NCBI RefSeq assembly: GCF_022869825.1 | Contig: NZ_CP094971.1 | Location: 2,269,001 to 2,333,000, forward strand | Origin: Clostridium sp. BJN0001 | Lineage (GTDB): Bacteria > Bacillota > Clostridia > Clostridiales > Clostridiaceae | Length of the DNA: 64,000 nt | Direction of reading: 5' to 3' | Shown: positions 19,031 through 27,393 of the stretch, one piece after another | How the letters are laid out: every line of letters begins with the position of its first letter | Numbering within the stretch: position 1 is the stretch's first letter | Translations under genes and position numbers: made by a program | Notes under the pieces: generated by a model | Told to the model about the DNA's origin: nothing | Seen by the model: the letters and a program-made list of their open reading frames with translations, nothing else | Databases searched by the model: none

Positions 19031-19588
19031 TTAATCTGTTATAAGAGTATCTATTAAAAGATCATGCTTTTCAATGTTAATTTTATCAAGCATCTGAAAT
19101 TTATATGAAAGCGAAACTTTTTTTACAGGCTTAGATATACATTTTAAATATTTATCATAGTACCCTCCCCCATATCCAATTCTGCCTCCTTTATTATCGA
19201 AAGCAACTCCAGGTACTACAATTAGATCAAAAATATCTGGATCAGCAGCTTTTATATTGGATGCTGGCTCTAATATTCCATATTTATCTTTCGTAAGATT
19301 TTTAAAATCTTTAATTCTTACTGCATCCATTACTTTCTTTTTTATGTCTGTTCGTGGAATGAATATTTCTTTTCCATCTTTTAATGCAGTTTTTATTATT
19401 TCTTTTGTATCTATTTCTGATCCATATGATATGTAAATAAAAATTTTACTACTTTTTATGTATGTATCTGATGATAAGAATTTTTTTCTAATTATTTCAT
19501 CAGCTCTTTCTTTTTGTTCAGAATTAAGATTGTTTCTAATCTTTAAAATTTCATGTCTTATTTGATGCTTTTGCTCTTTAATGTCCAT
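19031..19588 (-). CDS. 5-formyltetrahydrofolate cyclo-ligase
   Basis: Converts 5-formyl-THF to 5,10-methenyl-THF with ATP, returning stored folate to one-carbon metabolism. The 185 residues match the family length. Seen are the basic N-terminus (KQHQIRHEILKIR), ISYGSEIDT, the substrate-binding block LIVVPGVAFD and the hallmark GGRIGYGGGYYDKYL (about 134-148). ATG start; the best ribosome-binding site is GGGGGG at the end of the upstream gene, about 14 bases away, so the genes are probably coupled. It sits between two unknown genes. Confidence 0.92.
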   Translation of the reverse strand: MDIKEQKHQIRHEILKIRNNLNSEQKERADEIIRKKFLSSDTYIKSSKIFIYISYGSEIDTKEIIKTALKDGKEIFIPRTDIKKKVMDAVRIKDFKNLTKDKYGILEPASNIKAADPDIFDLIVVPGVAFDNKGGRIGYGGGYYDKYLKCISKPVKKVSLSYKFQMLDKINIEKHDLLIDTLITD

Positions 19589-19598
19589 ATTTAATTTT

Positions 19599-20012
19599 TT
19601 ATCCCCCCAGATTTATTTTCGGTTTTGATATAATAACCTTCGAAACTATTTTTAATGTATCTTTATCTATTTCTATTTTATATATATCAGGACATCCGTT
19701 TTCTCTCCATAATTTAAGAAACTTCGGATTTATTTTACTTTGATAGTAATACTCTTCATCATAAATATCAGAGAACTGTATAAACGATAAAAGACTCCTT
19801 TTATCTAAAAAAATATCTTTCTTTGATAAAATTGTAATGACAGGCTTTAAAAATCTTAAAGGTATTTCATAATTAAAAAATCTATCATTTTTTAATTCTT
19901 TTCCCTCTAATAAAGCTCTCTTTAAAAATATATTCTGAGCATCATTATTTGAAATTTTTATTTTAAGTTTAACATTATTTCTTTTATCCGATTGTAATTT
20001 TACTCTAACCAT
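19599..20012 (-). CDS. Hypothetical protein (137 aa)
   Basis: I do not recognise this protein. It is basic and predicted cytoplasmic, with alternating beta-like segments (VKLKIKISNN, YKIEIDKDTLKIVSKVIIS) and aromatic clusters (YDEEYYYQSK, LKLWRENGCPDIYK). There is no signal peptide, membrane segment or known catalytic motif. ATG start seven bases behind GGGGAG. Its 3' end supplies the GGGGGG used as ribosome-binding site by the cyclo-ligase gene, ten bases away. The 718-residue unknown follows, so the three are likely co-transcribed. Confidence 0.6.
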   Translation of the reverse strand: MVRVKLQSDKRNNVKLKIKISNNDAQNIFLKRALLEGKELKNDRFFNYEIPLRFLKPVITILSKKDIFLDKRSLLSFIQFSDIYDEEYYYQSKINPKFLKLWRENGCPDIYKIEIDKDTLKIVSKVIISKPKINLGG

Positions 20013-20060
20013 TCTCTCCCCATCTATTTTTTATTAATAATTTATTGTAAAAGTTAAATT

Positions 20061-20822
20061 TTACTCTTCTACACTTATAAATACAGTTGGAAAAGCAAGT
20101 AAAACTCCTCCACCTATTAAATTTCCTACACTTACCCATATAATATTTCTTACCACTTCTAATAATGAAATATTATGAAGTGCAAAAAATCCTACTGAAA
20201 AAATCCCCATATTAGCAATGCTGTGTTCAAAGCCTGCGATTGCAAAAGCAAATACACACCAAAACATCATAATAAGCTTTCCACTATCTGAATATATTTT
20301 TATAGTAGCTAAAAAACCAAGACATACTATAAAATTACATAACATCCCTCTTAAAATAAGTTCAGAAATAGTAAGTGAAAGCTTAGCATTTATTATAGGT
20401 TCAATATAATCTCTTATTATATTAAATGATGCTCCACTTTTTATGAAAATATATGAAATTATAATACTTCCTATAAGATTTCCTATATAACTATATACCC
20501 ATACCTTAAAAGCCATTTTAAATGTGGTTTTACCTGCATATATTCCACTAGACATAATAAGATTATTTCCTGTAAAAAGTTCTCCATTTAAAAATACAAT
20601 AAGAGCAAGTGCAAGAGAAAATGTTGCTGCAACTATAACTCTAGCAACTTCTGGATATTTAGGATTTAATATTCCTGCTGTTGTATATGATAAAATTATA
20701 GCAACAATTACATAAAATCCTGTAACTACTGCCCTCATTATATATTTAACAGGATATTTATCTGCATTATCATACTTTCTTTGAGCTAGTTTTGTTATTA
20801 TTTCTATATCTTTATTATACAT
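20061..20822 (-). CDS. Formate/nitrite transporter (FNT) family channel
   Basis: Pentameric inner-membrane channel for formate, nitrite or a similar small anion. The 253 residues hold six hydrophobic segments with the FNT outline: an N-terminal KY.MRAVVTGFYV entry helix, NGELFTGNN in the first repeat (about 78-86), HSIANMG in the second half, and a last GNLIGGGVLL helix. Whether it carries formate (FocA), nitrite (NirC) or bisulfide (FNT3/HSC) cannot be told. It is upstream of the folate cyclo-ligase gene, a hint at formate, but no pflB or nitrite reductase gene is here. Confidence 0.85.
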   Translation of the reverse strand: MYNKDIEIITKLAQRKYDNADKYPVKYIMRAVVTGFYVIVAIILSYTTAGILNPKYPEVARVIVAATFSLALALIVFLNGELFTGNNLIMSSGIYAGKTTFKMAFKVWVYSYIGNLIGSIIISYIFIKSGASFNIIRDYIEPIINAKLSLTISELILRGMLCNFIVCLGFLATIKIYSDSGKLIMMFWCVFAFAIAGFEHSIANMGIFSVGFFALHNISLLEVVRNIIWVSVGNLIGGGVLLAFPTVFISVEE

Positions 20823-20925
20823 ATATATCTACCTTCTAAAATTTATAATTGAGTTAAACCTCAAATTATTATTACCAATAATCTAAGATTTAATTCAAAT
20901 AGTAAATTAAAGATGATATAACTTA

Positions 20926-20968
20926 AAAACTACCTTCAATTGACTTATAATCTATCGAAGGCAGTTTT
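20926..20968 (-). terminator. Terminator of the 479-residue surface-protein gene
   Basis: Arms AAAACTACCTTC (20926-20937) and GAAGGCAGTTTT (20957-20968), one mismatch pair. On the minus strand a run of six T follows. Confidence 0.85.
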
Positions 20969-20973
20969 ATTAA

Positions 20974-22413
20974 TTATTTCATTTCATTTTTTAGCAGAAC
21001 ATTTCCGTCAAGAGTAATAAAACCATTTTTATATCCTTGAATAACTTCTCCATTATAAGATAACTGTTTATTTGATTTTAATTCTGTCACAACTTTTTCT
21101 GTTTTAGAATTACAATATATACTTCCTGTACTATATTCTACTATTATGTCATTCCTATCTATTGGTGTTTTTAAGACCATTTTTTGCCAACTTAATGAAT
21201 CCTTAGAGAAATCAGCATAATATATTTCCTGAATTTTGCCATTCTCCTCTTTACCAAAATATATATTATCATTAAAATCGTTACCTAATATCTTAGGGCT
21301 TGTTACATTTGGTACTTTAACACTATCATTTGTATTTATTACATTTATTTGAGATCCGGTCTCTATAACAGCATTAACTCCAGTTGTTGGCACTGCAATA
21401 TTTCCTATTTCTATATTACTTTTAACTCTCTTTAATTCATTCATTATATTTAAATAATAAAGATTACTTCTACCTGTTGATTTCTTTATCTTTATATAAA
21501 GACTACTTGTTGATGTTGAAAACTGTACATCATCAACAGTATCATCATTACTTTGGCACTGTATTCTTATCTTATTTAAATTAAAATCAGTAAGTTCTCT
21601 CGATACACCTTTTTTAGCATCAAATGATATAGGTTCAAAATAATAACTTCCATTTTCCTTTATTTTTCTTACTATAATCATATTACTTTCATTAGGAAGC
21701 CATTTATAATAAACTATCTGAGCATCAATAGTACTATTATCATTATCTGAAGAAGACGCATATAGCTTAACATTCTCTATATCTTCGTCAAAACCTATTT
21801 TACTATTTTCTTTTAATGGACTATTTTCTTTACTTATAGACTCATTTGTATTCGAAGAATCGCTCTGTACAGGACTTCCGCTTTGAGTTTCTTCATTTTT
21901 CTTCTCTTCATTTATTATTTCTTGATTTTTTTCTTTTTCTTCTTCTTTTTTCTCCTCTATCTTTTGCTCTGTTTCTTTTACTTTTTCTTTTGATGTAGTA
22001 CTCTTTGAAGAAGTGCTTGTTTTTGATTTATCTGTTTTATCACTTGCACTACTTTCTGTATTAGTCTTATCTTTATCGCTTACTTTATCTGAGTCATCTG
22101 AAGATGAACTATCATTTTTGCTATAAATATTTTCAAATTCTTTTTCCGATTCATCACTTATATCATATACTTTTAATTTTCCATCCTCGGCATAGGCTAT
22201 AAATCGTCCATCTGTAGATACTTTAACTCCTTCTACTCCATCTTTAAGCTGTATTTCGTTCTTTAAATTAGCACTTGGATCATCCATTTCAACTTTTTCT
22301 GCTTTAGTTGTAATATCTGTAGAGCAGTAAACTTTTTCAATAAACAAAAATATCCCATTTTGTATAATTACTGCAATAAGTGTAAGTGCAAGAAACTTGA
22401 TAAATTTTTTCAT
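20974..22413 (-). CDS. Membrane-anchored protein with Ser/Lys/Glu-rich linker
   Basis: I do not recognise the family. Residues about 5-27 are one membrane segment or uncleaved signal. Residues about 50-85 read like a beta-propeller blade (VSTDGRFIAYAEDGKLKVYD). Residues about 95-200 are low-complexity Ser, Asp, Lys, Thr and Glu (a wall-spanning linker). The rest resembles several further beta blades (YYKWLPNESNMIIVRKI, SSLYIKIKKS, IAVPTTGVNAVIETGSQ). It is probably exposed outside the membrane. It is 26 bp downstream of the glycosidase-family gene, same strand, so likely one operon; a link to cell-wall polymers is inference. Confidence 0.65.
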   Translation of the reverse strand: MKKFIKFLALTLIAVIIQNGIFLFIEKVYCSTDITTKAEKVEMDDPSANLKNEIQLKDGVEGVKVSTDGRFIAYAEDGKLKVYDISDESEKEFENIYSKNDSSSSDDSDKVSDKDKTNTESSASDKTDKSKTSTSSKSTTSKEKVKETEQKIEEKKEEEKEKNQEIINEEKKNEETQSGSPVQSDSSNTNESISKENSPLKENSKIGFDEDIENVKLYASSSDNDNSTIDAQIVYYKWLPNESNMIIVRKIKENGSYYFEPISFDAKKGVSRELTDFNLNKIRIQCQSNDDTVDDVQFSTSTSSLYIKIKKSTGRSNLYYLNIMNELKRVKSNIEIGNIAVPTTGVNAVIETGSQINVINTNDSVKVPNVTSPKILGNDFNDNIYFGKEENGKIQEIYYADFSKDSLSWQKMVLKTPIDRNDIIVEYSTGSIYCNSKTEKVVTELKSNKQLSYNGEVIQGYKNGFITLDGNVLLKNEMK

Positions 22414-22439
22414 AACTTCATATATCTCCTTTCTTAATA

Positions 22440-23477
22440 CTAAGATTCAACATAGAATGCTGTTGCAACTGTTCTTTCTCCATTCCATGCATTAGGAGAA
22501 TTTATTACCTCACCTTGATAATACATTGTAGAAGAATATCCACCATCAAGCATACCTGCATTTATAGCACCCCTGCTTTTCATAATCTCCTGAACGTCAT
22601 ATATTGTAGCACCTGGAGAACTTATTTTTCTTCCATCAATAACTAAAAATATAACTGTTCCATCTGCTTTTTGACCTACTGCTGTTCTTGGGTTATACCC
22701 TTCTTCCATCTTATCTTTTATTTGACGAACTCCATTTACTAGGAAAGTAGGTCCTCTAAAACACATAGCTTCCTGAACATCGAGATCTTTAAGATCTTCT
22801 ATACTATGATCACCTACAATAAGCTCGCCATTTTTAGTAAATGCAACTACATTTTCTTTTTTATCTTCATCGTCTTCCTTAAAAACAACTTTTCCATCTG
22901 AAATTACAAATCCACCTGGTTGCCCACCTGTTCCTGCATATGTTGTACCATCTGATGATTTATCTTTAAATGTTCCTCCATTTATAGCTGCTATTGCATC
23001 ATGTTCTTCTGCCATCTCACTTGTCTTTTGTCCAACTTTCCCAAGATATTTTGTCATAGCTACCTTTACTGATTTTGGATTCTCAATTTCAAGTATATAT
23101 GCATAAAATCTAGGATTATCCTTTATATCATATCGTGATATATTATTTCCTATAGTATGCTCAACTTTTATCTTGTCCATATCTTGAACTTCAGAAGACG
23201 TATCCTCTTCTTTAGTTTCATTATTTCCAAGCATTTTATCTATTGTTTCCTCAGAAAATATATCAGTTATAAGATATGCATGTCTTGTTGCCAAAAGTGT
23301 ATTTAAAAAAACTTTTCTTGTATTCTGATATGGTCCGAAAAAAAACAACATAGGTGTTGTAATAAGTAAAAATACGAATATATATAACGCTCCTAAAAAT
23401 ATAGAAACCGACTTTTTTCTTTTTTTATGATGAGCATGCTTTTCATTCTTTTTTTCAATTCTGCTCTTTGTACTCAA
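22440..23477 (-). CDS. Phosphodiester glycosidase family (NAGPA-domain) membrane protein
   Basis: Exported protein of the NAGPA family (PF09992-like), related to the enzyme that uncovers mannose-6-phosphate and to bacterial proteins linked with exopolysaccharide or wall glycan turnover. The 345 residues show a basic N-tail, a membrane segment (about 27-49) and then the domain: AAINGGTF, GGQPGGFVISDG, RGPTFLVNG, NPRTAVGQKADGTVIFLVIDGR, and AGMLDGGYSSTMYY near the C-terminus. The frame has an ATG touching AGGAGG with no gap; the TTG at 23477, six bases away, fits better as start. The natural substrate is unknown. Confidence 0.85.
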   Translation of the reverse strand: MSTKSRIEKKNEKHAHHKKRKKSVSIFLGALYIFVFLLITTPMLFFFGPYQNTRKVFLNTLLATRHAYLITDIFSEETIDKMLGNNETKEEDTSSEVQDMDKIKVEHTIGNNISRYDIKDNPRFYAYILEIENPKSVKVAMTKYLGKVGQKTSEMAEEHDAIAAINGGTFKDKSSDGTTYAGTGGQPGGFVISDGKVVFKEDDEDKKENVVAFTKNGELIVGDHSIEDLKDLDVQEAMCFRGPTFLVNGVRQIKDKMEEGYNPRTAVGQKADGTVIFLVIDGRKISSPGATIYDVQEIMKSRGAINAGMLDGGYSSTMYYQGEVINSPNAWNGERTVATAFYVES

Positions 23478-23641
23478 TTTCATCCTCCTATCATGTTAAA
23501 AATTTGTAAAGTAATTATTATATATATTATACACTAAGATTATTCAAATATACATTATAAACTTCTTAATTTTTTATCATATTACAAAATGAAACATATT
23601 TTTTTATTATAATTTTAAAATTTTTAAATAGTATATTATTT

Positions 23642-23675
23642 AAAAGCCCCATAACAAATTAGCTATGGAGCTTCT
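23642..23675 (-). terminator. Terminator of the interrupted chemoreceptor gene
   Basis: AAGCTCCATA pairs with TATGGGGCTT on the minus strand (one mismatch), followed by TTTAAATAAT. It lies just after the chemoreceptor stop codon. Confidence 0.65.
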
Positions 23676-23704
23676 AAACATTGATATATTTTTTATTAAA
23701 TTTT

Positions 23705-25337
23705 CTATTTTATTTTAAAGTCACTCATTAATTCATGTAAATCCTTACTTATATGTAATGTTCCTTTTGAATCTTCAGTTACTTCATGGCTACTTTCTGT
23801 TATCTTATTTGCTGACTCTGTTAATGTTTCAAATGTTGCTAAGACTTCCTCAACACTTGCACTTTGCTCTTCTGAAATTGAAGATATATTTGTTGCAATG
23901 TTTGAACAATCCCATATCTTTTTTATAATATTTTTTGTATGCTTTGATGTCATATTTACTTCATTTAATATTGTATCAAATGACTTCATAGCATTATCTG
24001 TAACATCTTTGCTTAATGAAACTGAATCAACACTTTTTTTTGTTGCAGTATCTGTTTCACTTATATACTGAGTTATATTAGATATTAACTTTTCAATATC
24101 CTGAGCTGCATTTGTGCTCTTATCTGCAAGTTTTCTAATCTCATCTGCAACAACTGCAAAGCCTTTTCCTGCTTCTCCTGCTCTTGCACTCTCTATACTT
24201 GCATTTAATGATAAAAGATTTGTCTGTTCTGCTATTTCTTTAATAAGTTCTATAATAGAACCCATTTTTCTACTTGCTTCTGATACATCTGAAATTTTAC
24301 TGCTTAAAGTTATCATTGATGTATCAATATCGGAGATAGCATTTTTAAGGCTTTCCATATTCTTTTTACTTACATTTGATACGTTAATTGTTTCACCTAT
24401 TTTATTATTAATGTCTTCTCCAAGTTCATTACATTCACCCATAGAACCTGCTAGTGATACAGTATTTTGTGCAACATCTGTGACGCTTTGTGATATCTGT
24501 GACATAGTCTCATTTAACTGCTTCATTGACTCTGACTGAGTTTTTGATTCTTCAAATAATGTTTTTGATAATTCTTCTCCATTTGCACTCTTATTTTGAA
24601 GATTTTCAGAATGATTAAGAAGTTTATTAACTTTCTCTTTCATATTAGTTTTATATTTTCTTAAAGCATGTGACATCATGCCTATTTCATCGTTTGTCTT
24701 CACTTTAATTTCAGCTGTAAGATCTCCCTCTGTCATTTTTCCAAGTACATCTGTTATTTCCTTAAGTGGCTTTATCATTTTTGTGATTAAATAGCTTTCT
24801 ACTATAACACATATAGCTACCATAAATATCATTATTGCAAGTATTACCATTGTGATTGTATTTAATCCTTCAAAAAGTACACTTGATTCTATGTAAGTTA
24901 CTACTTTAAAGCTTGTTTGATCTATTGAAGTGTTATCACACACATACTCTCCTACAGATGTAGGCTTTGTCTGATCTAAAGTCTGCTTTATAAAATGCTC
25001 ATCTATATCATCTATGCTCTTACCTATTTCATCTACATTCTTAGATGCTAAAACAAAGTCATTATCCGTATCTATAAGCATAATAGATGAACCCTTAAGT
25101 TCTTCATTATGAAAATACTTTTCACTTAATTCATCAAGATATATATCTGCACAAACTGTAGTTCCATCTTTAAGCATTCTGCTAGCTGTAACTATCATCT
25201 TACCACTTTCAGCATCTTCATATACTTTTCCAAATTGAAATTTATCTGGATGTGATATAGCTTCCTTATACCAATTTCTTGTTGTTATATCTCCATCATA
25301 AACAAATCCTGTAGAATTTATACATGTACCGTCTGGA
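23705..25337 (-). pseudogene. Methyl-accepting chemotaxis protein, C-terminal part, cut by an IS
   Basis: Receptor that senses a ligand outside the cell and controls CheA. This piece carries the end of the sensor domain, a second membrane segment ([20 protein letters not shown]), a HAMP linker and the signalling tip [22 protein letters not shown]. The frame is open past the first ATG (25198) up to the IS boundary. Removing the IS and one target copy joins it in frame to 26871-27200, giving about 650 residues. Translation from 25198 alone would make a truncated receptor without most of the sensor domain; whether that happens is unknown. Confidence 0.92.
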
Positions 25338-25409
25338 CAATGTCGTCAACTTAAGAGAAAATGATAATTTAATAAAAAAAACACTTGACAATAGTGGAAA
25401 ATTTTGCAG

Positions 25410-25441
25410 CCTCGCTATAGAGAAATAAATTTATAGCGAGG
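25410..25441 (+). promoter_or_regulatory. Hairpin covering the transposase ribosome-binding site
   Basis: CCTCGCTATA (25410-25419) and TATAGCGAGG (25432-25441) form a perfect 10-bp stem. The right arm contains the GAGG used to start the transposase at 25451. In long transcripts entering from outside the site would be hidden. Transcripts starting inside the left arm would leave it open. Such protection against read-through is known in IS10 and in IS231 relatives. Confidence 0.7.
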
Positions 25442-25450
25442 TTTTACATT

Positions 25451-26719
25451 ATGAAAAATACTAGATTATTATCTTTAATTTTAAAAGAAACAAACGATTT
25501 AATTACTTCAAGTGAGTACAAAGAAGCATACAGCTTAGGTAACTCATTCTCAAGGAATAGAAAACTATCCTTTTCAAATACGGTTCATTTTATTTGCTCC
25601 GCATTGCGAAAATCCATCTCTTCTGAAATTGATAATTTTATTGAAGATCATAAATGTTTAAAATTTCCGTCAATAACAAAACAAGCATTTTCTAAGGCAA
25701 GACAAAATATATCACCAGAAGCCTTTAATGAATTATGCAGACTTTTTGTTGATAAATTTTATAGTATAAATAAAAATTTAAACACTTGGAATGGTTTTAA
25801 TATTCTAGCTGTAGATGGAACTAGTCTACAAGTGCCAGATACAAAAGAATGTGGTGAATATTTTGGATTAAGCAGTAATCAAAATAAGACAAGAACTGCT
25901 ATTGCGACGGCGTCAGCCTTATATGATGTATTAAATGACATTATTGTAGATTCTAGAATTACTAAATATAAGACAAGTGAAAGACATATTGCAAAACAAC
26001 ATATAGAGTCAATAGGAGATAAATTCTGTCCTCGAAAAAGCATTGTTATTTTTGATAGAGGCTATCCTTCATATGATATGTTTGATTATTTAAATTCCAA
26101 GGAATTACTATTTTTAATGCGAGTATCAACATCTTTTAAACTTGCACAATCAATAGATTCCCCTGACTTTATTTTAAAATATAAAGTTAAAGGTGAAATA
26201 AAAAAAATAAGAGTAGTAAAAGTTAAGCTGTCAGATGAGGTGACAGAAACTTTAGTGACTAACATCTATGATGATACTATTACGCCTTTAAAATTCAAAG
26301 AACTCTATTTCTTAAGATGGGGCGTTGAATCTAAATATAAAGAATTAAAATGCAGTCTTAAAATCGAAGAATTTTCAGGTACTAAGCCAATTGCCATAAA
26401 GCAAGATTTTTACGTTTCTATTTATTTATCGATGATTGCAGCTCTTATAAAAAAAGATGCCGATGCTGCGATATCAAATGATAATAAGGATAAAGATTTA
26501 AATTCAATATATCAATCAAATAGGAATTTTATTTTGGGACAGGTATTCAAACGAATTATAGCTTTATTAGTTAAATCTAGATTAAGAAATAAGCTGTTAG
26601 AATTAATACTTGAAAAAGCTATAAAAATACGCTCACAAATACGTTGCAACCGATCTTGTGAGCGCAAAAACAAACATCCAAGAAAAAAGCACCATCATAA
26701 TATTAAATCCTGTTTTTAA
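25451..26719 (+). CDS. IS4-family transposase
   Basis: Cuts and joins the element ends through an RNase-H-like DDE domain. The 422 residues have Asp122 in LAVDGTS, Asp202 in VIFDRGYP and the IS4 YREK signature (Tyr286, Arg289, Glu293, Lys300) with exact spacing Y-2-R-3-E-6-K. The N-terminal 110 residues are the helical end-binding part. The C-terminus is very basic (RCNRSCERKNKHPRKKHHH). Start ATG nine bases after GAGG, which lies in a hairpin. All three catalytic acids are present and the frame is uninterrupted, so it is probably active. Confidence 0.95.
   Translation: MKNTRLLSLILKETNDLITSSEYKEAYSLGNSFSRNRKLSFSNTVHFICSALRKSISSEIDNFIEDHKCLKFPSITKQAFSKARQNISPEAFNELCRLFVDKFYSINKNLNTWNGFNILAVDGTSLQVPDTKECGEYFGLSSNQNKTRTAIATASALYDVLNDIIVDSRITKYKTSERHIAKQHIESIGDKFCPRKSIVIFDRGYPSYDMFDYLNSKELLFLMRVSTSFKLAQSIDSPDFILKYKVKGEIKKIRVVKVKLSDEVTETLVTNIYDDTITPLKFKELYFLRWGVESKYKELKCSLKIEEFSGTKPIAIKQDFYVSIYLSMIAALIKKDADAAISNDNKDKDLNSIYQSNRNFILGQVFKRIIALLVKSRLRNKLLELILEKAIKIRSQIRCNRSCERKNKHPRKKHHHNIKSCF
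26630..26664. other. Hairpin near the 3' end of the transposase gene
   Basis: CGCTCACAA (26630-26638) pairs perfectly with TTGTGAGCG (26656-26664). On the minus strand the stem is followed by TATTTTTATAGC. It could therefore act as a terminator for transcription entering from the interrupted chemoreceptor promoter, while it lies inside the coding frame on the + strand. Confidence 0.5.
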
Positions 26720-26870
26720 TATTAAATATAAATAAATACATATTTAAAATTCACTTTATCCAGTGGATTTATTTAGTGTACCATTTTTTAAGATAAATTA
26801 AAATAGACATCAAAAATGATTTCTTTCAATTTATTTTTGCATAGCTTAATCTACTAAGTTGACGACATTG

Positions 26871-27200
26871 ACCGTCTGGATAATAAACATATATTCCACA
26901 GTCTAAATTATATTTTCCAAGTAAAGACTCTACATCCTCCTTTGAAATGCCTTTTTTTTCTATATTATCTCCAATAACATTTAAATTTGATAAAATAGTT
27001 CTCATATGTTCACCAAGTTTAGATGAAATATTTTCATTTGTGAGCGTTAAAAGTTTTTCAGTAGAATTTGTTATCTCATTTTTTGTAAAAAAATAAAACA
27101 CTGCTGAAATTACTAATAATGAAGCTATAGTAATCGGCAATGTTACAAATAATAATTTGTTCTTTAATTTTTTATTTTTTAGTCTTGTGTTTTTTACCAT
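26871..27200 (-). pseudogene. Methyl-accepting chemotaxis protein, N-terminal part, cut by an IS
   Basis: First 110 codons of the chemoreceptor: a basic start (MVKNTRLKNKKLKNK), a membrane segment (about 16-38) and the beginning of the extracellular sensor domain, ending at YYPDG where the IS has entered. ATG start five bases after AGGAGG. In the present sequence the frame runs into the IS end and stops after about 14 more codons. The missing part continues in frame at 25327 downwards. Confidence 0.92.
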
Positions 27201-27337
27201 ATTTTCCTCCTAATTGTAAAGTAATTAACATTAATATATTGTTTTTCTATATTATAGTATTTTTCGGCAATTTTTTCAATATATTATCAAGGATATATTG
27301 TCTTTTTTTATAATTTTATCATAAAAGGTAAAAGAGA

Positions 27338-27368
27338 CTACATTTTAACAAATTTAGTTAAAATGTAG
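27338..27368 (-). terminator. Terminator of the ABC exporter operon
   Basis: A perfect 12-bp stem (CTACATTTTAAC with GTTAAAATGTAG). T-rich tails lie on both strands, CCGTTTTTATT on + and TCTCTTTTA on minus. Confidence 0.75.
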
Positions 27369-27393
27369 CCGTTTTTATTGATAAATTTATTCT

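Larger units (their letters stand above)
25338..26870 (+). mobile_element. IS4-family insertion sequence, 1533 bp, intact
   Basis: The ends are perfect 16-bp inverted repeats, CAATGTCGTCAACTTA at 25338-25353 and its complement at 26855-26870. The direct repeat ACCGTCTGGA lies on both sides (25328-25337 and 26871-26880). One full-length DDE transposase gene fills the interior. The 10-bp duplication and the YREK transposase fit the IS4 family. Perfect ends, perfect duplication and an open transposase frame all point to a recent insertion. Its base composition does not obviously differ from its surroundings. Confidence 0.95.

Noticed and set aside
25338..25355. A 13-base match (TCGTCAACTTAAG) between the IS left end and the ribozyme P1 region at 47087-47099
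   Set aside because: The ribozyme word is fixed by its consensus and the IS word by its inverted repeat; nothing else matches, so I treat it as chance.
25385..25421. TTGACA at 25385 as the transposase -35 box with TATAGA as -10
   Set aside because: The spacer would be 25 bp, far from 17, and no -10-like word lies at the right distance.
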